DNA of 64,000 nucleotides, taken from Piscicola geometra. Lineage: Eukaryota > Annelida > Clitellata > Hirudinida > Piscicolidae. The stretch is taken from positions 2,576,681 through 2,640,680 of the forward strand of contig OX030961.1 of assembly GCA_943735955.1 (NCBI GenBank), written 5' to 3'. Under the pieces are notes generated by a model. It saw nothing but the letters and a program-made list of their open reading frames with translations. It had not been told where the DNA came from and searched no databases. Positions 46,401 to 57,058 of the stretch are shown here, in pieces (position 1 is the first letter of the stretch; each line of letters starts with the position of its first letter). The position numbers and the translations under genes are program-made.

Positions 46401-47025
46401 ATGACGACGACGACGACTATGATGATAATACTTTAAAATTCAAACTTTACACATTAAAACCTCGGATAGCACACAGCGATTTAAACCTCAAACACACAAT
46501 AAATACCCTTGGTTTGAGTGGCGCCTCTATTGCTTGCGTTGGCGCATTATAAATAGACATCATCATCATCATCATCATCATCATCAACGATGACTCAGGC
46601 GGCTGGCAGAAGGTACGAAGTGGTGTTGATGAAATGCAAGGAGGGAGAGGAAGACGTGGATGGGTTTGTTGTGTCGAAGTGGCTTTTTGGTGTTGTTTTT
46701 GTTGTGCAGTTGTTGTGGTTTTTGTTGTTGTGGTGGTGTTGCGATGTTGTTGGGTTTGTTGTTTTTTTGAGTATTGTTACTATTGATTTTTTTGCAACAT
46801 GAGCCTTGGAATAAATATGTTTTGTTTCTATAAATTAATCAATACAACTGAATCAACAACAACAACAACATAAACCACAACATTGATAATAAAAACAACA
46901 ACAATAACAACAGCAACAACAGCATGTACTGTCATGATGGTGGAGGCGACAACATGGCAACATCTGCAACTACAACTGCTTCTGCAACCGCAACTTCCGA
47001 ACGCTTGGACTTTGCAGCTAATTGA
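43404..47025 (+). CDS. Large Asn/Ser/His-rich protein of unknown function
   Basis: A long first exon (43404-45835) joins phase-consistently to 45990-46099, 46266-46354, 46557-46612 and 46923-47025, giving about 929 aa. I do not recognise the family. Residues about 110-150 hold a predicted helix and acidic patch (NPEEREALESLVEDVIIVGL, DSDDSSDE). The middle is poly-Asn/His, and about 345-375 reads LKVAIKHMDSLPPRFLKRL. Near the C-terminus an ordered-looking segment spans four exons: EEGEQRVRQLMMKGVSVMAV, KFRLAVKGMTVLNLNQPYD, AGRDKLREWILQK and LDGGGSLVLLDQLSIHHDD. Exons 1-3 are solid. Exon 4 encodes poly-Ser from a TCA repeat and exon 5 is Thr/Ala-rich; both are tentative. An alternative end reads from exon 4 into a stop at 46802, with AATAAA at 46810. 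Confidence 0.7.
46355..46556. repeat. GAT/CAT trinucleotide runs around exons 3-4 of the Asn-rich gene
   Basis: GATGATGATG-type runs start directly after the exon 3 donor (46358-46430), and a CAT run follows at about 46559-46590. Similar CAT runs lie before exon 3 (about 46194-46255). They flank or enter the small 3' exons, which is why the 3' gene model is uncertain. Confidence 0.75.
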
Positions 47026-48829
47026 GATTAGAAGTAGTAGTTAGTGACGGATGTATGTAGGTGATGGTGTGTGATGGTTGGGTAAGGGTTAGGGTTATGT
47101 CTGTGTGGTGGTTGGGTGATAGTTGGGTTAAGGTTAGGTGGTAGTGGGTGATGGTTGGGTTGTGGTGGGTGATGGCTTGGTGATAGTGGATGAGGGTTAG
47201 ATGATGGTTAGGTTAAGAGGGGTCGTAAGCCAAACCCATGGTAATTTCAAGTTTCTTCTCAAGCCTTAAGCGATAGCCATTCTCTGCTTGACAATGCTTA
47301 AATCTTTTAGTTTAATTTTTCCCAAAATTCATTTACAACATAAGTAGGTGTGTTTTCCCCTGCTGGCATGGTCACTCCTTAAGGAACTGACATAGCTTGA
47401 GCACTTGGAGAATGCCTTGTACGTGACATGTTGCAGGCAACATACAAGAGTCTTTTCTCCTCCACTGAATCTTTCAAAATTTGGGTGATTTGAAACTTTA
47501 TTTGAAATTCTCTGCAATTCTTTGGCCGCAAGGCTTAGGCAATTTGAGGCTCTTTGGCAATATGGAGGCTTTCAACAAACTGCAAAGTGTTTAAAGCGCA
47601 TGCAACCAGTTTTAATATATATACGGGATAATTGACATCTACTTTAAAGTTACTTTAATTAATTATCGAATAATAATGATAATAATAATAATAATCGAAT
47701 ATATATTCGGAAATTGTAGCGTTAATTTAAAAATCATCTGATTGATTGATGATACATTGAATTCATACTCCAAGTAATTCTCCTTGATGGCAGAGTGCAT
47801 TCTTTTAGTTGAATTTTGTATGCGGGGCTTGCTGTGTGCGTACGTGTGTTTTGATGTTTGAATTGTTGAAAAGTTTTTAACTGCAAGTTCATCACTTCAA
47901 CTACCAGATGGCATTTAGGTATGTTTAGACGGGATATGTAGGCAGGGGCGGTTGGGGAGGAGAGGGTGTTCGTGATGTAGGAACATTTATTTAGCGCGAA
48001 AACTGATTGAAACTGCTTTAAAACTATCGCTTTGTGATGTTTCTTTACTTATTTATTGACTGACCGCTTTTTATCATTTATTTGGTTGTCTTATTCAACC
48101 TTGTTTGCATGAATTAATGCGAATGCTTCAGAAGTTGCATGCATGCATGGATGAATGGGAAATGCATGAGTGAATTTTTTTATTTATTAGAATAAATTAG
48201 TTTAATTATTGCTTAACGAAAAGATATTTATTTTATTTCGAAGAGTGATGGCTGCTTAGCCATTTTCTGTTTTTTGGTTTGATTTGCTTCATAATTTAAA
48301 CTAATTTAATCATATTTCAGTTCTTGTTTGTCAGTTTTTAGTGATAGTTCTTGCAATTAAAACTGAAGTTTATTTATTCTTTTTTTTAATTGGGGAAATT
48401 TATTTAAATCTTTCTATTTTCTCTTATATCTCAATGAATTTATTTTAAACTCAAATTCTATTGATTCTGATCAAAGACTATGGCAAGACTGACACCCTTT
48501 CTAGCTTCTCATACCTACTTCTGCATTATTAATATTCATCAAAGATTTTTTCCCTTTCCCATTATTATAAAATCCTTCACCACGTTATCATTTGATACAC
48601 ACTCGTTTCTTATTAATAAGAACGCCTCTCCTAGCTTGTATGTGTCGATTGTATACTTTGGAAGTTGAATAAACTCCATTGAAGCCATTTCATAAGCTTA
48701 GCAAGTTATCAAGCATTTGTTTCAAAATGTTTGATGATAAATATAAAGCAAACTTAAAAGTTAATTGTTACATCTCAAATTGGAAAATGTGATATTAGAA
48801 TGTATATTTATATTTAATAGTCTCATTAA
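47026..48829. other. Spacer, no gene seen
   Basis: Begins with an imperfect GATGGTTGGGT-type repeat (about 47060-47215). The rest is AT-rich and contains no exon or family match that I could support. Confidence 0.5.
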
Positions 48830-49125
48830 TTTATTTATTGTATTTATTATTGTTATATATATTTATTATTATTATATATATTTATTATTATTATATATAT
48901 TTATTATTATTATATATATTTATTATTATTATATATTTATTATTATTATATATATTTATTATTATTATTATATATATTTATTATTATTATATATATTTAT
49001 TATTATTATATATATTTATTATTATTATATATATTTATTACTATTATATATTTATTATTATTATATATATTTATTAATATTATATATATTTATTATTATT
49101 ATATATATTTATTATATATTATTAT
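48830..49125. repeat. AT-only minisatellite
   Basis: About 15 tandem copies of a roughly 19-base unit (TATATATTTATTATTATTA) with length variants. Reading frames through it (Ile/Tyr/Leu-only peptides) are an artefact. Confidence 0.92.
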
Positions 49126-49673
49126 AAACATGCGTCCTTTAATTATTTAATGATGATGAATAATTTTATTTTTTTATAACTGAGTACAAGACGATGATAA
49201 AATAGAATATGAAGAAACTTGCAATAAATATTCTAGACAAGTTGAGCAGTGACGACGTCAGCAAGGCACTCAAGCAGACAAGAACAGTCGTTTGGGCTTT
49301 TATTCCGAATGCAAAGCTGGACACAAAAAACCCGTTAAACCGTCAAAACGTTAAAAACAAAGTTAATTTTTTTAAATGATTTAATTTGTAATTTAATTTA
49401 ATTCATCAACAGTCTAATTAACTTCTGTTACATAATACTTACGTATTGTTATAAAACCTTTTATACAGTCGATAGTTTTGATCATAACGAATCATTGTAA
49501 TTTAATTCTTATTTTAAAATCAATAACTACGCAGATAAACCACTGTAAGAAAAGTCTTTAATAGAAAATCAATCCTGCTTGTAGAATTTAATATTTTTAT
49601 TTTCACATAAAACTTCCATATATAGCCAATGGAAAAAAGTTATCCGTATCCTTGCAAGATTCTCTAATTAAGA
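49126..49673. other. Upstream region of CAP-like gene 1
   Basis: AT-rich. CATATATAGCC near 49616 is a plausible TATA box about 55 bases before the start codon. A short GC-richer stretch (about 49240-49320) contains no complete exon. Confidence 0.45.
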
Positions 49674-50434
49674 ATGTCAATCAAGCTGCTGTTTGTGGTG
49701 GTGCTGATGGTGGGCCTTTTGGAAGCTCTTCCAAACATTTTCAAGGCAGCAACCGACTACAAAAGGTTTGTTGCGAAAGTTAACGAACATAGAAAAACTG
49801 CTAAACTTTCTCCCATTGTAAGCACGTTTCTTTTCTCATTTTAATTAACTTCTTGAGCGTATTTAATTTCAAGAATAGAATTTGTTTCTTAAACCATAAC
49901 CCACTGTGTTCGTGTTTCAGAGTTGGAATTCTGATGTTATGAAAAAAAGTACGTATGTAGAGGCACAGTATTGTGATTCAGTAGAAAAAGCGAAGGGAAA
50001 ATATTTCATACTTACTACTCTCACTACCGTGGACCAGCTGACGGACGCCTGGCTGAAAGACGCCTCTTCAATGGGATACGAAATGGTTTGTCTTAACTAC
50101 CTTCGATCAATAGCCAGCTATACAAAATAATTGATACTTTATTTTCAATCAATATTTTAACAAACTGATATTAAATTAATATTAAATTATTACTCTAAAA
50201 GACTTTTAAAACTTATTAGAACTTTATTAACGTGGTGACGTAAACTCTTTAAAAAGAATATGCCAACATATTTATAAGATTGCAATCATTTTCTATTGAA
50301 TAAAAAAGCAAACTAATACTATTTTACATTTCATATATTCAAGTTGATGAAAACTAGTTTTTATCGAAATTGCCTGCGCATCCAACTGGTGCGAACACAT
50401 GCATAAGAAACAAAGGATCATTTGCTACACTAAA
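49674..50434 (+). CDS. Small secreted CAP/SCP-like protein, paralogue 1 (3' half uncertain)
   Basis: Exon 1 (49674-49817) encodes a signal peptide (LLFVVVLMVGLLEA) and the CAP-type start VNEHRKTAKLSP. Exon 2 (49921-50085) continues SWNSDVMKKSTYVEAQYC and a helix with LTDAWLKDA. CAP/SCP-TAPS proteins are secreted, disulphide-bonded and functionally diverse. A third exon homologous to paralogue 2 (IACASNWCEH, ending ICYTK) lies within 50344-50434. Relative to paralogue 2 it has one extra base before this motif, and a TGATGA in that frame. It can be read only by using a weaker donor (50093) and the acceptor at 50356-50357, or the copy is decaying. AATAAA is at 50716-50721. The usual CAP GHYTQ motif is absent. 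Confidence 0.6.
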
Positions 50435-50721
50435 GTTAGTTGGAAAAACTGAAATGATTAAGTTAACTTACCATTATAAAATATTTTAAAGTTATAATGA
50501 ATTAAAAAAGATAAAATTTTAAATTTAGAGGTTATATTATTTAAAAATTTTTAGTATTACTTTCAATAGTTCCCTGTTTAATAAAGATTTTCATTGAGAT
50601 ACTTATAATCGTTAACATTTTAATTGCAGTAATGACCAGTGTGGCTAATGAAGACATTCTTAAGGAGAATAATGGATAATTTATTCAATTAATTATTATC
50701 TCATTGTATTCTCTGAATAAA
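50435..50721 (+). other. 3' region of CAP-like gene 1
   Basis: Bases from about 50628 (after TTGCAG) align with exon 4 and the 3' UTR of paralogue 2, including TTATCTCATTGTATT, GAATAAA and GTTGACTCSACGTTAATT. This shows the two genes are a tandem duplication including their 3' ends. Confidence 0.65.
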
Positions 50722-52003
50722 AAGCATTCAAAATTATTGAGTTGACTCGACGTTAATTAAAACCTAAACTGAATGTGACTGAAAAGTCGAAACTAAAAAT
50801 ACTACACATTATTCGAATCATAAAACAATATTCGGTTTAATAATACTCAAAGCCTTCGACCCACATGAAGCCTATCGTATGCCCAAACCGAATAAAGTAA
50901 AACCAACATAATCCAATAACAATTAATAAAATAAAAACAAAATTTAACCTCCATTCTTGTTTTATACTCTCTTTTCTTCTTATTATGGGACAGCTTGCCA
51001 ATTATGTTTAAATTCCACCTGATCTCAAAATTAGTCCAACCCCATCTCAAAGTTCAAAAAGCCTTTAAAGAGCTTCTTTACGGATTAACCAATTCAATAG
51101 GCAGACAATTCCAAAGTAACACAAAGTAATTTTTTCGTTTTTTTCTGCGCTTCTGCGATATTTCATCGAATACTCTTCAACTTTCCATAAAGGGAAGGGA
51201 TCCTCTGGAGCAGTGACGCACTCAGACGACGATAGAAATCGAACCCACGCTAGTAGTTCGAAAGAGTTTCACTACTAGACTGTTCCACCACATGAAAATA
51301 AAATAAAACCCATTTACTCTAATATACTTCATTATTTTTTGAAAATGAGGTTATAGCTTAGTGATTAAGAGATCTAAAATATTTAAAATGATTTATCTAG
51401 AGATTTTTTAAGATAGTTAAAGAAAATTTTTTTTTAAAAGGGTGCTTATCTAAATGTGAAATGTGAAAATTTTATTAAAATATATAACGCGACATGGAAT
51501 TATTAAGAATTTATTTAAAAAACCATTTGAAAAAAATCAATCAACTAATTGTTGAACCATTTGTTGAAATTAAGATGATAATTAACAAAAACTTATTTTA
51601 TTTTATTGACAAAAATATTTAATGCTTTTATTTGTCTAAGCAGAGCATTTCAGAGTTATTTTGGATAAGAAAGATTTAAATTTCAAATGGTTTCCAAATT
51701 ACAAATATATTAAAACTAAAATTTAATTTAAATTTTTTTAGATTAAGTTTTAACAGCCGATTCCAAATAAGAATTGATCTTGCTGACAATTGTGTTTTTC
51801 CAGTCAAATTGAGATATAGCTAGTGTTTTTAATAAATGTTTTAATTTTGGTTAACACCTAAAATGCCATATGGTATTAGTCACGAATAAACATTATAACT
51901 TTATATTTGCGTTAATCGCCAATCGATATTTGGTTTTTAGAAGTGTATAATCTATATAATCGAAAGAAGGGAGATAGCTTCATCTTTTCAAGATTCTTGC
52001 ATT
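50722..52003. other. Spacer between CAP-like paralogues
   Basis: AT-rich. It contains tRNA-like fragments at about 51205-51295 (minus sense) and 51345-51385 (plus sense). TATATAATCG near 51952 could be the TATA element of paralogue 2. No exon recognised. Confidence 0.5.
51205..51295 (-). repeat. tRNA-like remnant (possible SINE head)
   Basis: On the minus strand, GTGGTGGAACAGTCTAGTAG at the start resembles an A box region, and GTGGGTTCGATTTC about 50 bases later is a near-perfect B box. The order and spacing are those of a tRNA promoter, but the stems do not close well. Confidence 0.45.
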
Positions 52004-53223
52004 ATGATGTTGATAAAGTTGCTGATTGTGGTGTTGATGGGACTTTTGGCCGTGGAGGGAAACTTTTTCAAGGGCTCTTCATCTGAATCCAAATTTATAA
52101 AAGCGATTAAATCTAAGTTTGGTAGATCAGACATTGTAAGCTTCCTTAATTTTTCATTGAACTTTTTGAGTTTTTTATATATATTTTAAACAAATATTTA
52201 TTAAATTTGATTCATAAAAACATATAATAATTATCAGAGAATTGAAGGTGGAGACAAAAAGAGTGCGGAACATAAAGCGAGCTATTGCAAAAATAATAAT
52301 GACAAAATAAATATGAAGACATCGAGGTCTGATGTGGAAAATCTGGTGGCTGATTGGGCGAAGGCAGGAGCCTCATGCACTGGTGGAGACGACTGTGCTG
52401 GCTACAGAATGGTTGTCTTAACTAATTTTGTCAATTCACTTAATTTGTAAAAATAATCAAGTTCTATTACTTTGTTATTAAAGAAGATAAAATCTGTTTT
52501 TCAGCTTTCTCTCAAAAGAGCATACAAAATAGACAAAAAGATTTTACGATTTAATTATAAGTAATTATATTATTACTTTACTGCGATATTCTTTCAAAGT
52601 TGAAGGATCCTGGTGTGAGAACAATTGCCTGTGGCTCCATGTTCTGCTCGGCTGGTAGATATCATGTGACCTGCATCACTAACAAGTTAGGATTTTTAAT
52701 TTGTTGGAAAATTATTAATTTTTGAAGTTATCTATCAACTTCTTAAGCAATAAAGCTTGTGAACAATCTAATAATTCAATTAGTTTTTAATTTATCGAAA
52801 TATTTGTAAAAAGTCCCATTTGATAATTTTTATATATACTTTCAAAGACCGAATAGTCAAATATCTATTTTACACAGTTACTTCAACAGATATTTTATAG
52901 TTATCTCTACATTTTTATAATTTATTACATTATTTTTTTAAATCTAATTTTACAATTTCAAGGTTTTTGTTCTTAAGTTTTTAAATCTTTTTTAATATAG
53001 AATATTTGAAAAATCTTCAGCTTTTTTCCGAATACTAAGAGTTTTTCAACTTTCCCATGTGTTTAGCCGCTTTTTCAGCAAACCCAGCATTGAGAAAAAC
53101 TATTTTAAATAAATTAATTAAAAAGTATAAAAAGGAAATTTAAAATTTCTATTTTTGCATTTTTGAATTTAAATGCTAATAATCATTCAAATTAAATTTT
53201 TCAGAAACAACGGTAGGGGCTAG
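52004..53223 (+). CDS. Small secreted CAP/SCP-like protein, paralogue 2
   Basis: Exons 52004-52135, 52238-52411, 52600-52685 and 53205-53223 join in frame to 136 aa. A signal peptide (MLIKLLIVVLMGLLAVEG) is followed by a divergent CAP-like core with NLVADWAKAGASC, then IACGSMFC and RYHVTCITNKNNGRG. The last two correspond to the VGCG-x-C and VVCNY-x-x-GN-x-G region of CAP domains. His/Glu residues of the classic CAP cavity and GHYTQ are not seen, so any CAP activity is doubtful. Exon sizes and phases parallel paralogue 1. A second ATG at 52007 could also be the start. AATAAA is at 53293-53298. Confidence 0.75.
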
Positions 53224-56200
53224 TAAAAGCATATTAATCGTGGAAACAATGATTGAATTCAATAATTGATTGTTATCTCATTGTATTACTTGAATAAATA
53301 GCATTCAAAATCTTCGAGTTGACTCCACGTTAATTGAAACTTTAAATTTTAATTGAAAGCGACGGAAAAATTTAGTGGGTAAATAATTGTGAAAACTTCA
53401 ATTTTCCTAAAAAAGATTAAATAATTTTTTCAAATAATGGAAACAATTGATACTAAAAAAAATGTAGAATGCTTATAAGTTTGCACAAACTTAGATATAG
53501 AAGAAAGTAGGGTAATATTAAATACCATTTAAATTTGTAAAAATAACTGAATTAGTTTTAGGAAAAGAATATTAAAAACTTTATCGAGATGAGTTTATCG
53601 AAAAACTAGCATCATCAATGCCATGCCGTCAGAGAAAAGTAACATGTTCACAATTGGCCCAGTAAATGCAGAATCATATATATTATTTGCTTCATAAATC
53701 CAAAATCAATTTTTAGTAATACGTAAAGCAAATAGCCATATATTTATAGCCACCATGAACGTTTTAAAAATGTTAAATAATCGGTGTTAATTTTTGAATA
53801 AAATGATATTTAAAGTTTTAAAATATTATTTTTTTTACTTTTAGATAAATATATGGAATGTTTGATTTCAGAAGAAATTATGTTAATTTAAATTTAGTGC
53901 AATCTAAATTTAATATTTAAAATTGATATCAAAATGTAATAGTTGAAATTAATATACAAATTTAATAGTTAAAAGTAGTATACAAATTTAATAGTTAAAA
54001 TTAGTATACAAATTTAATAGTTAAAATTAGTATAAAAGTTTAATAGTTTAAATTAATATCCAAATCTCAAAAATAAAAAACTTTTTGTAAAAAAATTTCA
54101 AGTTTTTATACACCAACAAAATGTGATGTAAAATAATTAAGAATTAAAATAAGAGAGGCGTTTGAGAAAAATCAATGAATTAATATTTAAATTATATAAC
54201 ACAAAATAAACCCGTGATTTCTTAAATAAATATTTGCTTTATAATAGTTAATAAATTGTTAACATTCTTCATAGTTTCAACAGATCTATCAACCAATGTG
54301 CAATTATTAAGCTAAAAGTCAAATAGCTAAGTTTAAAATTAACTTGAATATCCTGAGAACTGAGTATTTAAAAGGATATAATAAAAAAAAAAAAATTGAT
54401 GAGTCGTTCATAATTCGTAAGCACATATATTTATAAATACACATTATTTGATTATTTAATAATGTGTTAAATATGTATATTTTAAAAACAACGTATAAAG
54501 GATAGGAGTAAAATATATAAAAATTAATCAAAATTAAACTCTAGAAAAGTATTTTTCAAGATTGAATCTATGCTGTAAGAAAATTTATAAAATTTTTACA
54601 TCGGCATAAATGAGGTTCAATGAGGGAAAAAATTAGTTACAAATATTAAAGCGTTGAAACATTGTCGTTAATGAAAACGTGGATGGCAAAACATATGTTA
54701 ACAAACGCGTTTGGCGTTGCAAAAAAAAACGCCCTCTATGAAGAAAATAATTAATTTTCACACGAATTTCATTTATACAATTGTTTAAAATTATTTCATG
54801 TTTCTTTTTGAGTTCTAATAGATATCATATGTAAATTTTTAAAAAAAACTTATTTTTTAGGAAGGTATTAAATAATTTAAATCCTTCAAATTCTTCTTTT
54901 ATATCTTCAAAACTATTAGCGGTCAAGCAACATCATTAAAAAAGCATTAAATAAACTTTTTCAACATTTCTTATTCCACTTAAAAACCTGTACTCGAGTA
55001 TTGGAACTTCATAAAGTTGAGGTAACATCAGTGCGATCAAAAGTGCCATTAACTACTGGACGTTTGGTTCAGATAACAGTCTATACGATGGCCTTTTGAC
55101 CCATCACGTAACGCTGACTTTTCTACTGCGTGATGGGACATTTGCTCCGTCAACCATATTCCATTCAGAAACTGCGAAAGCTCCACTTATTGCAGTCTCT
55201 GAAATCTAACCATGCAAAAAAGCTTTAAAACAAATATTTTAGGTAAATAATTATTTCTTCATTTCTTCCGGTCGATGGTTACATTTGGTACTAAGTTAAC
55301 ACTTTAAAGAGAATATTTAGTAAGGATTAAACGACACACATACAATAATCTGCACTTTTCCAAGAAAAAAACAAAAAAGCAAGTAATCCTCTAGTGTTGT
55401 GAGTTTGAACGAACCATTAACACCGCTTCTTGTCTTACCACACATCCATAGGAACAAATGAAAGAAATAAAATAGTAAAATAAAAAAAATTGTTTTCTAT
55501 AGAAAACTAGTTCTGCTCTATAAAGTCATTTTTCTGCAAGAGTAATAGTATAAAAAACTTTTAATCATCTCTTATAGATTAAAATGTTGACTTGAAAACT
55601 GCAGGTCTTGAGTTATTAGCGTTTAAGATCTTTGATAAAACTCAGAAACAGTTTTGGGCTAGAAAAAACATTTTTGAAACTGCTATAAACTATCCAGAAA
55701 AAATAATAAACGAATGAAAAGGTTTGATACATTTTTAATGATTTGTTATCTTTATGTGGCAACCCACTTGCCCCTCCACACTATTCCATTCCATACACAG
55801 AGCGTACGCATAACACAATTATACGCCATTTAAATGCCCTGCATCGTACATGAAATTGTCTTTCTAATATGAATTTCGAATAAAGACTTGAAACGATTTT
55901 TTTATTTTGTAACAACTTTAGAATGTCTTATGAATTCGAAGTAAGTGCAAATTTAAATATCTTAAAATAAATGTGGTCTTTTTGAAGAGATTAACTCTAA
56001 AAAAAAAAAAAATAATAATTAAAATACGTGATTTGAAGCTTTAACGAAGGTTTAAAAGAAAGCTTTAAAAAAAGCAATAAAAAACTTCTCTAAGCCTAAA
56101 CGCAAGACGACACACATGCCATTTTCGAAGTTCAACGTTCGTTACGTGACATTTGCATTTTTTACCTTAAATGGCACTCAAAAGTTTAAGATTTTTTTAA

Positions 56201-57058
56201 AATGTCAATGTTTCAGTTTTCGAGCTCTGATCGACACTGCAAAAACGTTATGAAGATGTGGCGTTCAAATACAATTTTAAACCAGAATAAAAATTCATAA
56301 ACGCTAAGAAAATTCAGTTTTATGTCGCACTTGTGAATAACCTCAAAAAGAGCAATCTTTAACCTTTCAACACTCTTTTACGCTGCAGATAGAAAGTAGG
56401 CAATGATTTCAGGCACTAAATTCGCCCATTTTATAGGTCAAATTGAAAAGGCTTAGTCGTTTTCTTTAAGATTCCCGTTTTAAAAGTTTACGAAAACTAA
56501 TCTTTCAATTTATATGGAACTTGCTTTGAGTTCATGAACTATTCCACCCTTATAAAATACACCATATGAACAGAAAAGGCTTTGGGGTCTTTTCATTACT
56601 CGACTTGACTTTCTAAAGCCACTCGTATAAAATTCACAGTGACATTTGTGACCAATAAACTGCATACGAGTGGATTAAAGATGGCAAAGAACAGAGAGTT
56701 TTATAGTTGTAAGCACATGCCCAAAACCACGTTTTTATAGCGAGACATATGGACGATGTGGACACACATGTGTGCGTATATATCTACCTTCTTAGACGTT
56801 GAAAGTATGTGAAAAAATGCATCGTGGTGGGTTGCCATGGAGAGATTATTTATTGCATCAATATATCTAACCATAAGGGCATTATACAAATTATTTTTGA
56901 AAAAAAACTATTTTTGATGAATAGAATACATTTTCAAGATTTGTAAAGAAGTTGTTTGAAGGAATGCTTTCACGAGATCTGAGAAATCCCCGTGTCAGTC
57001 GACATCTAACTAAACGTCTTTATGTTGGCGTTATTTTGCTGATCGACAAGCATGAATA
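53224..57058. other. AT-rich spacer, no gene seen
   Basis: Contains the paralogue 2 3' UTR, a 26-bp tandem repeat (53937-54066), a GC-richer patch with a perfect 9-bp inverted repeat (about 55096-55133), and A/T homopolymers. The short open frames have no family or splice support. The last few hundred bases should include the promoter of the following two-TM gene. Confidence 0.5.
53937..54066. repeat. 26-bp tandem repeat, five copies
   Basis: Five consecutive units of TAATAGTTAAAATTAGTATACAAATT with a few substitutions each, all the same length. Confidence 0.85.

Noticed and set aside
47083..47096. AAGGGTTAGGGTTA, telomere-like
   Set aside because: Only about two units inside a general GGTTGGGT-type repeat; not a telomeric array.
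48765..49127. Open frame of Ile/Tyr/Leu residues
   Set aside because: It is the AT-only minisatellite read in frame; no start context, splice sites or family.
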